Part shown: positions 37,193 through 45,870 of the stretch, one piece after another
Layout: each line of letters starts with the position of its first letter
How positions within the stretch are numbered: position 1 is the stretch's first letter
From: Chloroflexi bacterium TSY
GTDB taxonomy: Bacteria; Chloroflexota; Anaerolineae; Caldilineales; Caldilineaceae
Reading direction: 5' to 3'
DNA length: 64,000 nt
Assembly (NCBI GenBank): GCA_019217005.1
Contig: JAHBNG010000024.1
Span: forward strand, 1-64,000
The notes under the pieces: model-generated
Database searches by the model: none
What the model was told of the DNA's origin: nothing
Seen by the model: only the letters and a program-made list of their open reading frames with translations
Position numbers and translations under genes: made by a program

Positions 37193-37272
37193 AGAACCTA
37201 TCTGAAAAGTGGTTGTGAGTCCAGAGTGCAACTCGAGCGAGAAGGCGTCGTCACAGAACTTTTCGGATAAGC
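37193..37272 (-). repeat. MITE-like 80-bp repeat, copy B
   Basis: AGAACCTATCTGAAAAGTGG at the left and AACTTTTCGGATAAGC at the right are imperfect inverted ends. The element is the reverse complement of copy A at 24955-25034. It lies in the 352-bp gap 37155-37506, which otherwise holds only a hairpin at 37446-37479. Confidence 0.75.
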
Positions 37273-37445
37273 ACTAAGTGACGGGTTTCGTATGGATGCG
37301 TCGCCTGAGAATCCTACACCGTTGGCGATAATATCGACACACCCTTGTTGACGTCAACGAGTGAGCGCCTATCACTTACCGGACAGCCACTCTCTTTTGC
37401 AATCGCTCATCTTCCATAAGCAGACATAGAATGGTCGGCCGGAGA

Positions 37446-37479
37446 ATCTCCCAAACGTGGGCAAGCACGTTTGGGAGAT
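37446..37479 (-). terminator. Perfect 14-bp hairpin downstream of the lipoprotein gene
   Basis: ATCTCCCAAACGTG and CACGTTTGGGAGAT flank a 6-base loop, 28 bp past the stop of the gene at 37507 on the minus strand. There is no clear T-run, so terminator function is likely but not certain. Confidence 0.55.
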
Positions 37480-37506
37480 CAGCGTTTTGCTTGCCTGGAT
37501 GATCCG

Positions 37507-38829
37507 TTACGGAACAACGCGATCTGGGTAGCCTTCATCCATGCGCAACATATTCTGAAAACCCTTCGCAAAGTCCTGCGACCCATCAGCAGGATACTCA
37601 TAGCCAACAGAGTCATACTCACTTATGAAATCACTCAAGCGGAAGTAAACGCCTTTTATCGTAGAAACCAGATCAAGATTATCCGTATCTTTGTTGGTGC
37701 GTAACATGAGAAGATGCATGGGATCCTGATCGCTGATCTGGAGTACGCCTGTCAAAGGTGCGATAAATGGTTCAGGACCAGCCGTCATCCCTATACCAAC
37801 AGGTTCAACCAAACCTTCGGCCTCGTGGCTGGTGAGAAGTTGCTCTACGCCAAAGATCATGGCGCTGTAATCGGTATTGGTGAGAATTACCATATCCTGT
37901 ACACTTCCATCCTGGCCCTGCGCCTGAAAGCGGATAATGTCTATCGGCGTGTTGCCATAGCCAACTTCGGCAATGGTTTTCGCAGTGATATGAGCGCCAT
38001 CTTCTAGGGCGGAGAGAGGCGTGGTGACCAAGGGCGTGCAGGTATAGGCCGCCAACAGAATGGGGCCATCTTCCGCTTCTAAGATAGTCTGCGTGCGGAC
38101 CGGTGCCCGTGTCTCATTTTGATTATGTACTGTATGGTACATCTCGACGCTGGTGATGCGTGCGGTGCCGTCGAGAGGGTAGGGGATGCGGCGCAAGGTG
38201 GAGGCAAAGTCACCAGTGGAAAGGCCAGCCACGTAGAGTGCTCCCTCGTAGTAATCGATGTCGGTGATGCTCAAAGTTCGGGCAGAAATCTTCTTCCAAA
38301 AGATCACTTCCTCGTCAGGCAAATTGTCAAGAGTTGTCGAGGTGTATTCCAGTGCAGCCAGGTCCAGCGGCTCGATATTGCCATCATGATCAACGGTGAG
38401 AACGACGGGAATGGCTGCATCTCCATGACCACGCATCACCGAAAGATAGGCGACGCTGCTCACCGGATGAACGGCCATGTCGTTGATGGTGATCTGGTCG
38501 ATTGTGGCACCAAGCGCAGCCGCAATTTGGAGGTCAATATCATAGAGATTGTAGGCGCGCGGCTGCTCTAGTGGCTCGCCGGCCTCCAAATTGAAAGCAA
38601 AAATTGTGCCGCTCTTCGAGTCGCCTACAAACAGCTCATTGTTGGGGCCAAAGTGCAAAACACCAGCCGACATCATCTCTGGTACAGCGCTTTCTGTCAA
38701 GGCTGCATTTGATGCTTCGTTCGATCCTTCTGCAATGGGTTGAATCACACAGGCCACCAATAGCAAACTGGTTACCAGCAAAAAGGTGACGGTATGGAAC
38801 CATCTTTGTCGATTCATCGCAAAATTCAT
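37507..38829 (-). CDS. Lipoprotein, probable beta-propeller
   Basis: 440 residues. AGGAGA lies 8 bp before the ATG at 38829. The lipoprotein signal ends at LLLVACVIQP (Cys about residue 27). The mature part has blade-like repeats (GVLHFGPNNELFVGDSKSG, ITINDMAVHPVSSVAYLSVM, ISITDIDYYEGALYVAGLS in approximate form), suggesting a propeller exposed on the outer face. I do not recognise a more exact family or enzyme motif. It is preceded by a TetR gene on the same strand (39001). Confidence 0.65.
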   Translation of the reverse strand: MNFAMNRQRWFHTVTFLLVTSLLLVACVIQPIAEGSNEASNAALTESAVPEMMSAGVLHFGPNNELFVGDSKSGTIFAFNLEAGEPLEQPRAYNLYDIDLQIAAALGATIDQITINDMAVHPVSSVAYLSVMRGHGDAAIPVVLTVDHDGNIEPLDLAALEYTSTTLDNLPDEEVIFWKKISARTLSITDIDYYEGALYVAGLSTGDFASTLRRIPYPLDGTARITSVEMYHTVHNQNETRAPVRTQTILEAEDGPILLAAYTCTPLVTTPLSALEDGAHITAKTIAEVGYGNTPIDIIRFQAQGQDGSVQDMVILTNTDYSAMIFGVEQLLTSHEAEGLVEPVGIGMTAGPEPFIAPLTGVLQISDQDPMHLLMLRTNKDTDNLDLVSTIKGVYFRLSDFISEYDSVGYEYPADGSQDFAKGFQNMLRMDEGYPDRVVP

Positions 38830-39000
38830 CTGAAAGTTCTCCTGAATAGATGGCCAGAAACATTTGTCCTCTCTTTTCTGGATTTCCAGGGTGGATTAGA
38901 ATAAAAGTCGAGACAAATTTTTTCTGGCGAAGTCATAGGAATATCGTTATTGCAATAGCTCTTTCTATACTGTTCGTTGCGGAAAAACCTCAAAAAAATC

Positions 39001-39585
39001 CTAATCTAACACTGAGAGAGTCAAATTGGCTACTGTAGTCAACAGTTGTCGCTCTGGATTTATCTTGGCTTGCACCCGGATTCCGTAAACAGCATTGACT
39101 AGAAACTGAGCTAAGTCGCGCAGGTCGCGTGTCGCGTTCAGCTCCCCGTTTTTCTGGGCTTGAACCAATAGCGCATAGAAATCATCTTCCATCCGCTGCA
39201 TGGCTTCCCTCACCCGAACGGCAACCGCGTCATCATGTCTGGCTAGCTCAACCGCAGAATTGACGACAAAACAACCGCATCGGTCCTGATCGTTGACTGC
39301 TTCTTCAATGATCAACTCAAAAATCCGGCGAATAAGCACTTTTGGGGATGCTTGCAGCTCTTTGTTCATTGCAGTTGACAAATTGTTAGTCATCTGGCGA
39401 TACCGATCAAGCGCAGCGATAAACAGGTCATGTTTACTCTTGAAGGTATCATAAAGGCTACGACGACCTATGCCGAGATGATCGACCAAGTCTTGAATCG
39501 AGGTCGCCTCATAGCCTTTTTGCCAAAAGAGTCTCATGGCTCTGTCGAGTGCTTTCTCTTGATCAAATTCCTTTTGTCGCGCCAT
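39001..39585 (-). CDS. TetR-family transcriptional regulator
   Basis: 194 residues from MARQKEFDQEKALDRAMRLF. The helix-turn-helix is typical (FWQKGYEATSIQDLVDHLG, IGRRSLYDTFKSKHDLF). The C-terminal domain has conserved RCGCFVVNSAVELA of the TetR_C group that often controls oxidative or solvent stress genes. A perfect dyad GCACCGAATGGTGC (39620-39633) lies 35 bp upstream and is a candidate operator. Its target could be itself or the divergent repeat protein at 39810. Confidence 0.85.
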   Translation of the reverse strand: MARQKEFDQEKALDRAMRLFWQKGYEATSIQDLVDHLGIGRRSLYDTFKSKHDLFIAALDRYRQMTNNLSTAMNKELQASPKVLIRRIFELIIEEAVNDQDRCGCFVVNSAVELARHDDAVAVRVREAMQRMEDDFYALLVQAQKNGELNATRDLRDLAQFLVNAVYGIRVQAKINPERQLLTTVANLTLSVLD

Positions 39586-39619
39586 GTACAGATTGCTACT
39601 TAAATCAATACCATTTTCC

Positions 39620-39633
39620 GCACCGAATGGTGC
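39620..39633. promoter_or_regulatory. Candidate TetR operator
   Basis: GCACCGAATGGTGC has perfect 5-bp arms around GAAT and lies between the TetR start (39585, minus) and the divergent gene (39810, plus). A candidate -10 box TATAAT for the latter is at 39688-39693. Further small dyads (39746-39762 and GTTTAG-CTAAAC at 39778-39794) precede 39810. Confidence 0.45.
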
Positions 39634-39809
39634 AATATTATCATGAATCTTATATGGTGTCAAGTGACGATAAAACGAATGCTGCTGTATAATGTCTTAA
39701 CGATCTGTCGAAATTGTGTCACATTTCACCTCTACACTTAAAGCACGAGGGATGTTCCCTCGGATAGTTAGCAAGAAGTTTAGATAGACTAAACAAATGA
39801 GGTGATAAC

Positions 39810-41585
39810 ATGACAGAACGAAGAATGAAGTTAACGCCAACCACTTTGGCACTCGTGGGGGCATTGACGGTTTCACTTGTGGGCGCCGGTTGGCTGCAGG
39901 TCGGCGCACAGCCCCTATCTGCTCAAGGAACACAGACATCATCTATTGAGATGGGCTCGCCCATGACCTTTGAGGTCGACTCCAACGAGGTCGATCCGTT
40001 TCAGATCGCAGCACAGACGATTGGTATTGACGAAGAGATCCTCTGGACCGAACTGGAAGCGGGTCAAACTGTTGCTCAGGTGAGCCAGGCCAACGGTGTT
40101 GATCCACAAGTGGTTATCGATGCCGTACTCGCCGCCGAGATTGCTCTGATTGATCAAGAGCTGGCTGACGGTCACATCACCGAGGCAGAGGCTCAGGAGT
40201 GGCGGGCCGAGGCCCAGGAATTTATTCCCAACGCCATCAACAAGACACTTGATGAACTTGAAGCTGAGTTTGATGAAGGCGAGTTCGAGGATGGTGATTT
40301 TGTTGAGGATGAGTTCATGGCCGATTACCTAGAGCCGATTGCCGCCTTCCTCGGAATCGATGTCGGTACGCTAGAGGCAGAATTGGAGAGCGGCAAGTCG
40401 CTGGCGCAGATTGCCCAAGCCAACGGCAAGTATCCGCAGGCACTGATTAACCACATGGTGACGCAGGAGCAGGCATTGATCGATGAGATGGTGAAGGCGG
40501 GCGAAATTACTGCCGAGGAAGCCGCAGAATGGTCTGCCGATCTGGTCAAGACTATCACATTTGAGGTGAATCACGTTGAGGCTGATCTCTTTGATGTTGC
40601 TGCCCAAACCATTGGCATTACCGCCGATGAGTTGTGGAGCGAACTGGAAGCCGGTAAGACCGTTGCTCAAGTGAGTCAAGCCAAAGGTGTCGATCCACAG
40701 GCGGTTGTTAACGCTGTCTTGGCATCGGAGAATGCCCTGATTGACCAGTATTTGGCGGCTGGCCTCATCACAGAAGAGGAGGCCCAAGAATGGCGTGCGG
40801 AAACGATGGAGTTTGTGAATGATGCCATCAACAAGACACTTGATGAACTTGAAGCTGAGTTTGATGAAGGCGAGTTCGAGGATGGTGATTTTGTTGAGGA
40901 TGAGTTCATGGCCGATTACCTGGAGCCGATTGCCGCCTTCCTCGGAATCGATGTCGGTACGCTAGAGGCAGAATTGGAGAGCGGCAAGTCGCTGGCGCAG
41001 ATTGCCCAAGCCAACGGCAAGGATCCGCAGGCACTGATCAATCACATGGTGACGCAGGAGCAAGCATTGATCGATGAGATGGTAAAGGCGGGCGAAATTA
41101 CTGCCGAGGAAGCCGCAGAATGGTCTGCCGATCTGGTCAAGACTATCACGTTTGAGGTAAATCACGTTGAGGCTGATCCCTTTGATGTTGCTGCCCAAAC
41201 CATCGGCATCACCGCAGATGCGCTGTGGAGCGAACTGGAAGCCGGCAAGACCGTTGCACTAGTGAGCCAAGAGAAAGGAGTTGATCCACAGACGGTTGTT
41301 AACGCTGTGCTGGCATCGGAGAATGCTCAGATTGACCAGTATTTGGCGGCTGGCCTCATCACAGAAGAGGAGGCCCAGGAATGGCGTGCAGAGATTGCCG
41401 AGGTTGTGAACTATGCCATTAACAAGACACTTGACGAGCTTGAGATGGAGTTCGATGAAGAAGACTTCAGCGAGGACGACGGTCTGAATGATGAAGCTGG
41501 TGACGCTGGACAAGAGAGCGTCCAAGCCACCGGGCAGCGCAGTGCAAATAATCTGGCGCTCTACTTGCCGGTCCTATCGCGATAG
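39810..41585 (+). CDS. Exported protein of long near-identical 197-residue repeats
   Basis: 591 residues with a GAGGTG site. An N-terminal signal sequence (LALVGALTVSLVGAGWLQV) is followed by about 2.7 repeats of exactly 197 residues (591 bp): units begin at MTFEVDSNEVDPF, ITFEVNHVEADLF and ITFEVNHVEADPF. Each unit contains two related sub-repeats of the form LGI-ELESGKSLAQIAQANGK-ALI-EMVKAGEITAEEAAEW and IGI-ELEAGKTVAQVSQAKGV-AVV-LAAGLITEEEAQEW, five sub-repeats in all. An acidic linker (EFDEGEFEDGDFVEDEF) separates them. The C-terminus ends LYLPVLSR, a short tail seen in many Chloroflexi exported proteins. Units 2 and 3 are nearly identical in DNA, pointing to recent duplication. Function unknown. 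Confidence 0.75.
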   Translation: MTERRMKLTPTTLALVGALTVSLVGAGWLQVGAQPLSAQGTQTSSIEMGSPMTFEVDSNEVDPFQIAAQTIGIDEEILWTELEAGQTVAQVSQANGVDPQVVIDAVLAAEIALIDQELADGHITEAEAQEWRAEAQEFIPNAINKTLDELEAEFDEGEFEDGDFVEDEFMADYLEPIAAFLGIDVGTLEAELESGKSLAQIAQANGKYPQALINHMVTQEQALIDEMVKAGEITAEEAAEWSADLVKTITFEVNHVEADLFDVAAQTIGITADELWSELEAGKTVAQVSQAKGVDPQAVVNAVLASENALIDQYLAAGLITEEEAQEWRAETMEFVNDAINKTLDELEAEFDEGEFEDGDFVEDEFMADYLEPIAAFLGIDVGTLEAELESGKSLAQIAQANGKDPQALINHMVTQEQALIDEMVKAGEITAEEAAEWSADLVKTITFEVNHVEADPFDVAAQTIGITADALWSELEAGKTVALVSQEKGVDPQTVVNAVLASENAQIDQYLAAGLITEEEAQEWRAEIAEVVNYAINKTLDELEMEFDEEDFSEDDGLNDEAGDAGQESVQATGQRSANNLALYLPVLSR

Positions 41586-41617
41586 ACACGAAGTAAAATC
41601 AATCAACTCAACCGATG

Positions 41618-41655
41618 TATAATGGTGGACGCAATGCCCGTGATGGGCATTGCGT
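41618..41655 (+). promoter_or_regulatory. Promoter -10 box and 5'-leader hairpin of the OmpR-type regulator gene
   Basis: TATAAT at 41618-41623 is followed at once by ACGCAATGCCC-GTGAT-GGGCATTGCGT (41629-41655), an 11-bp perfect stem. A transcript starting near 41630 would begin with this hairpin. It might stabilise the mRNA, or the hairpin may be the terminator of the repeat-protein gene that ends at 41585. Confidence 0.5.
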
Positions 41656-41674
41656 CTATGGATCAACAAGTAAG

Positions 41675-42352
41675 ATGAATGCAACAATTTTGATTATTGA
41701 AGATGAAGCCAAAATTGCCCACTGGCTGCAAAAATACCTTGAGCGAGAAGGATTTGCGACGGAAGTTGCATATGATGGATCATCGGGGCTCACCCAGGCT
41801 CGTACGCTGTTGCCCGATCTGATTGTGCTCGACCTCATGTTGCCGGGCCTGGATGGGATGGAGATCTGTGAACGTTTGCGCATAGAATCCGACGTCCCTA
41901 TCATTATGCTAACCGCCAAAGGCGCTCAACCAGATCGCAATAATGGGCTGGAAGTAGGGGCCGATGATTACATCGTCAAGCCCTTTGATCCCAAAGAAGT
42001 AGTGCTACGGGTCAAAGCAGTTTTACGCCGAGTGCAGAACAAAGTGCAGCAATCCCTAACTCGTGGCGGAATCACTCTTGACGAAGCCACCCAACAGGTA
42101 ACAATCGGCAACGAGCGCGTCAACCTGAGTGTCGCCCAGTTTGCCCTGCTTGCCACATTCATGCGCCATCCCCATCAGATCCTGACCCGTGAACAGTTGA
42201 TTGCCCATGCATTTGATGGCGACTATGATGGATATGACCGCTCCATCGACGCCCACATTCGCCGCTTGCGCAAACAGGTGATCATCAATGGCTACCAACC
42301 AATTCAGACTGTCTATGGTGCAGGCTACAAGTTCGTGCCGGAGGGGCAATAA
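41675..42352 (+). CDS. OmpR/PhoB-family response regulator
   Basis: 225 residues from MNATILIIEDEAKIAHWLQK. Receiver: acidic pair ED, phosphoacceptor Asp in LIVLDLMLPGLDG (about 52), Thr in IIMLTAKG, Lys in YIVKPFDPKE. A winged helix follows (LSVAQFALLATFMRHPHQIL, RSIDAHIRRLRKQV, YGAGYKFV). Its stop overlaps the ATG of the kinase gene by one base, so the pair is co-translated. Confidence 0.9.
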   Translation: MNATILIIEDEAKIAHWLQKYLEREGFATEVAYDGSSGLTQARTLLPDLIVLDLMLPGLDGMEICERLRIESDVPIIMLTAKGAQPDRNNGLEVGADDYIVKPFDPKEVVLRVKAVLRRVQNKVQQSLTRGGITLDEATQQVTIGNERVNLSVAQFALLATFMRHPHQILTREQLIAHAFDGDYDGYDRSIDAHIRRLRKQVIINGYQPIQTVYGAGYKFVPEGQ

Positions 42353-43786
42353 TGTCTCTACATTGGCGTATCCTGGGCGCCTTGATCTTTGTCATCGTGC
42401 TGACGATTCTGATTAGCATTGGTGTTGCGTATTGGACGTCGCAAACGGAATTAGCCGAACTGACCACCGATATCACCAGAGACGAGGCAAATGCGTTGGC
42501 GCGAGAATTGAGCCATGAGTACACGCGGTCAGGAAGTTGGGAGATGGTGGCAGAGTTGCAACTGGAGGAGGGGCCTTTTGATTATGAGGAATTGACATCG
42601 GAGGAGTTGGCGCAATTAGCGATAGAAGAATCATTCATCGAGGAACTCACCCTGGAAGAATTTGCCATCGAGTCCATGCGCTTTGTGGTCGTCGATGTGG
42701 ATGGTTGTATCTTGTATGATACGGATCTCGACTTTGAGGAGGGTGAGTGCCCGGTGGACTTGCCGCAACAGCGATCTGCGGTTGTCGATTTTCGTACCGG
42801 TGCAGAAGTTGGCTACGTCTACGCTGACCCATATACCGATTTTTGGATTGCCGAGTCTGAGGCATTTCTTGCGCGAATGCTCTCAAGCAGTGCCCTTGGT
42901 GGTTTGTTGACGGCGCTGATTACCGTGGTAATTGCGGCCTGGCTTTCGCGTCGCATTACAGCCCCTGTGACGGCTCTTACCAAAGCAACTCAGGCTATCG
43001 TCACCACTGGGAATGCGACCCAACTGCCTGTAGCCACATCCGATGAGCTTGGCCAAATGAGTACCGCCTTTAACCAAATGGCGGCCGACCTGGCAACCCA
43101 ACGCACACTGCGCAAACGACTCGTTGACGACATTGCCCACGAACTCAACACCCCGTTGAGCGTTATCCAGTTGGAGGCAACTGGACTAAACGACGGCACA
43201 AATCATCCAAGAGGTGGAGATGCTGCGCACGCTGGTCTACGACTTGAACTGGCTGGCCGAAGCTGATTTGGAAGAACTGCACCTCACGCTGGAACCTTGC
43301 TCGCTGAGCGAACTGCTCACGCGTGAAGTCGAGCGTTGGCAACCTCACGCCCAGGCCCAACAGACCCAATTATCCTTGCAACCCTTGCCCAATTTACCCA
43401 TGTTGACCGTCGACAAGACTCGTTTGAGCCAAGCACTGGGGAATGTATTCCGCAACGCTCTGCAACATACGAATTCTGATGGACAAATCACGATTGCGGC
43501 AACCTTGGGAACGAAGCCAGACGCAGAGAATGGCACCGTGGTAATCATCATTAACGATGACGGTGCTGGGATCGATGTCGCCGACCTCCCCCACATCTTT
43601 GATCGTTTCTATCGAACTGACAAGTCGCGTAGCCGCAAATCTGGAGGAATGGGGCTAGGGCTGGCCATTACGCGCAAGATAATCGAAGGCCATGATGGAA
43701 CGATTTCAGTTTCCAGTGATGGGCCGGGGCAGGGGACAACCGTCCGGTTAGAATTACCTGCATCAAATCAATTCGACAATGTCTAG
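42352..43786 (+). pseudogene. OmpR-type sensor histidine kinase, frameshifted
   Basis: The N-terminal part runs to the HisKA box: two membrane helices (IFVIVLTILISIGVAYW; ALGGLLTALITVVIAAWL) around an extracytoplasmic acidic domain, HAMP (RRITAPVTALTKATQAIV), and DIAHELNTPLSVIQLEATGL with the phosphoacceptor His. Near 43188 the frame changes, and AQIIQEVEMLRTLVYDLNWL continues in another frame to NVFRNALQHTN (N box), DDGAGIDVADLPHIFDRFYR and GGMGLGLAI. About eight residues expected between GLNDG and AQII are also missing, so a short deletion probably removed them. Kinase activity is likely lost; the regulator upstream is intact. Confidence 0.8.
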
Positions 43787-43842
43787 TTGCCCCCTCCAAT
43801 AATGAGAAGCTTACAAAGCTGACGCTCTGTCTCATCCAGTTC

Positions 43843-44733
43843 TTAAAACGCTACTGATTGAGAGGGTGCAACCCCAAACTGACGCTTATATTCGCGGCTG
43901 AACTGGGCGGGACTGTTGTAGCCCACCAAATATCCCGCTTCGTTGACATTCTTGCCTGCTTTGAGCAGCTTTTGGGCTTCAAATAGCTTCACAGATTTGG
44001 CATATTGCAATGGCGACATGTGCATCACGTTTCTAAAGTTCTCATAAAAGCTTGTTTGCCCCATGTGAACCATCTCGGCCAAGTGTTCAATGGATATTGA
44101 CTTATCCAAATTTTGGTGGATGTAGTCCACTGCTTTTGATATGCGCCGGATTTCACCCCGTTGCCCCAGCAGAAAGCGCAATGCGCCGCCCCGCTCGTTG
44201 CTTAGCAGTCGATAGTAAATCTCGTCCACAATCGATTCGCCCAACATCGCGGCATCTCTGGGATGGGCGAGCAATTTAAGCATTCGCAGGAAGGGTTCGA
44301 GTATATTTTCGGTCAACGGAATCGAAAAGATGCTAGATGGATCCATCGAAGTGGGTTTGGCTGCGGCACCATCGATCCGATCAATCCGCGCCACCACATC
44401 CGCCAGTCGGTCCAGGTCTATTCCCACCCCAACTGCCAGAAAAGGTTCATCGGCACTAGCTTTGACAATCTCCGCTTCCACAGAGACAGGGTAAAGCAAA
44501 ACCAACACATTTCCAGGGTGGTAATCGTAGCGTTGATTTCCCACAAAACAGTTCTTCTCCCCCTGTACGACGATGAACATACTCGGCTGGTCGACAGCCG
44601 AATGTTTACTATGGGTTGTGGATGACTTGAAGGTGCCAAACCCCTGAACGCTGGTGAAGTTTACCCCCTCTTCCGGGGAATGCTGGTCCGCAAGGCGAAC
44701 GAGCTTTTCGAATTCATTTTGTTGGTAGGTCAT
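43843..44733 (-). CDS. AraC-family transcriptional regulator (AraC_N type), paralogue 2
   Basis: 296 residues from MTYQQNEFEKLVRLADQHSP. AraC_N domain (QPSMFIVVQGEKNCFVGNQR, VGIDLDRLADVVARIDRIDG) and two helix-turn-helices (SIEHLAEMVHMGQTSFYENF; NVNEAGYLVGYNSPAQFSRE). Very close to the protein at 33264. The intergenic region to its right holds two tandem copies of the shared AraC-type promoter (44936 and 45053), which direct the TetR/SDR/P450 cluster. It is therefore the best candidate for the protein binding those sites. Confidence 0.9.
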   Translation of the reverse strand: MTYQQNEFEKLVRLADQHSPEEGVNFTSVQGFGTFKSSTTHSKHSAVDQPSMFIVVQGEKNCFVGNQRYDYHPGNVLVLLYPVSVEAEIVKASADEPFLAVGVGIDLDRLADVVARIDRIDGAAAKPTSMDPSSIFSIPLTENILEPFLRMLKLLAHPRDAAMLGESIVDEIYYRLLSNERGGALRFLLGQRGEIRRISKAVDYIHQNLDKSISIEHLAEMVHMGQTSFYENFRNVMHMSPLQYAKSVKLFEAQKLLKAGKNVNEAGYLVGYNSPAQFSREYKRQFGVAPSQSVAF

Positions 44734-44935
44734 ACGCGTTATCCTGATTTCATCACGGGAACTTATGTACAATCTAGATCTCGCTCAAAGGTGACCTGCC
44801 GTCTGCAACCGTGCGTAACTCCTCGTCACATCAGTTTCACACCTAGTAATCTGGCAGGGTGATGGATTCATAATACGATCACCATTGTACTAAAATCCGA
44901 CCCACACATCAATCAGCGGCGAAGGTTGCCGAAGG

Positions 44936-44993
44936 ATTGTGCAAGCATTGCTGAGAAATATGTATTCATTTCTTCGGTCCCATGCAATATGAT
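44936..44993 (+). promoter_or_regulatory. AraC-type class II promoter, upstream copy
   Basis: Half-sites ATTGTGCAAG (44936) and ATATGTATTC (44958), then 20 bp, then TATGAT (44988-44993). It is the upstream member of a tandem pair in the 430-bp gap between AraC-2 and the TetR gene. Confidence 0.65.
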
Positions 44994-45052
44994 GATTGAC
45001 ACAATAAGTGTTCAATTCATATAAAAGCAGTATCGTGTCGAGAAACCGGAGA

Positions 45053-45110
45053 ATTGTGCAAGCTTTCCGGACTTTTGTGTATTCCCATTTGCGGATAAGG
45101 GCGGTATAAT
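45053..45110 (+). promoter_or_regulatory. AraC-type class II promoter, downstream copy
   Basis: Half-sites ATTGTGCAAG (45053) and TTGTGTATTC (45075), then 20 bp, then TATAAT (45105-45110). Transcription would start near 45117, just before the TetR dyad at 45123, so activator and repressor sites flank the start point. Confidence 0.75.
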
Positions 45111-45122
45111 TAAGGCCATAAC

Positions 45123-45134
45123 ATGAACGTTCAT
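45123..45134. promoter_or_regulatory. Candidate TetR operator
   Basis: ATGAACGTTCAT is a perfect 12-bp palindrome over the predicted transcription start of the TetR gene. A related half (GAATGTTC) lies at about 45757 before the first SDR. Self-repression is likely. Confidence 0.55.
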
Positions 45135-45164
45135 TCGGTGTGTAGGAAGGAGCTAGTGATTGAA

Positions 45165-45734
45165 ATGGAGTATGTCGAAGATAAACGGCAGGCAATTCTA
45201 GACGCCACATTACAACTCATTTCAGAAAATGGCTTTCATGGCACAGCCATGTCAAAAGTCGCCAAAGTAGCTGGTGTCAGCACGGGGATTATCTATCACT
45301 ACTTTTCCAGCAAAGATGAGTTGATCGATGAGCTCTATAAAGATATCAAGTTAAAATCTGTGCCGTTCATCGCCGATGACTTTGACGAGACGCAGCCTGT
45401 CCGAACGCAAATCCGGCAGTTGTTAGGGAATATGATTCGTTACGCGGTCGGGCATCCACAAGAGACTGCCTTTGCTGAGCAATATGTTCGTTCACCCTAC
45501 TACCACCCGGATGTCGACGCCGTGGTTGGTGAGGTCTATCGACCCTTCTTGACCTGTTTTGCCAAGGCCAAAGAGCAAAAAATCATCAAAGATCTGCCGG
45601 ACGTTGTCATTCGCGCATTTACAATGGATGTGGCAACTTCGCTGGCTCAAAGACAGGCTAGTGAGTTGATAGAACTGACACCACGGCTGATCGAGCAGGT
45701 CATCGATGCTTCTTGGGAGGCGATACGGCAATAA
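45165..45734 (+). CDS. TetR-family regulator of the SDR/P450 cluster
   Basis: 189 residues from MEYVEDKRQAILDATLQLIS; a GTG nine bases upstream is an alternative, since AAGGAG lies 3 bp from it and 12 bp from the ATG. Helix-turn-helix: ENGFHGTAMSKVAKVAGVST, IIYHYFSSKDELIDELY. The C-terminal domain is of the TetR_C_11 kind. It is the first gene of a run that continues with SDRs and a P450 fusion on the same strand, and it probably represses that run. Confidence 0.85.
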   Translation: MEYVEDKRQAILDATLQLISENGFHGTAMSKVAKVAGVSTGIIYHYFSSKDELIDELYKDIKLKSVPFIADDFDETQPVRTQIRQLLGNMIRYAVGHPQETAFAEQYVRSPYYHPDVDAVVGEVYRPFLTCFAKAKEQKIIKDLPDVVIRAFTMDVATSLAQRQASELIELTPRLIEQVIDASWEAIRQ

Positions 45735-45870
45735 TTTTTTTGCCAATTGAGTTGAATGAATGTTCGATATGTTTGGGTGAAAATTGGACAGTGGCGTCCG
45801 TCAACTACATGAGATCCGAATGAGCTTTTTTGACAACAAATAACTTCGAAGAGAAAAAGGAGCAACTACG

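Noticed and set aside
38119..38571. Plus-strand open frame of 150 codons opposite the lipoprotein gene
   Set aside because: It is the complementary shadow of the propeller lipoprotein, which has a signal peptide and ribosome site.
40240..41400. Tandem DNA repeats as a mobile or CRISPR element
   Set aside because: The 591-bp period is in frame and codes for protein repeats of an exported protein.
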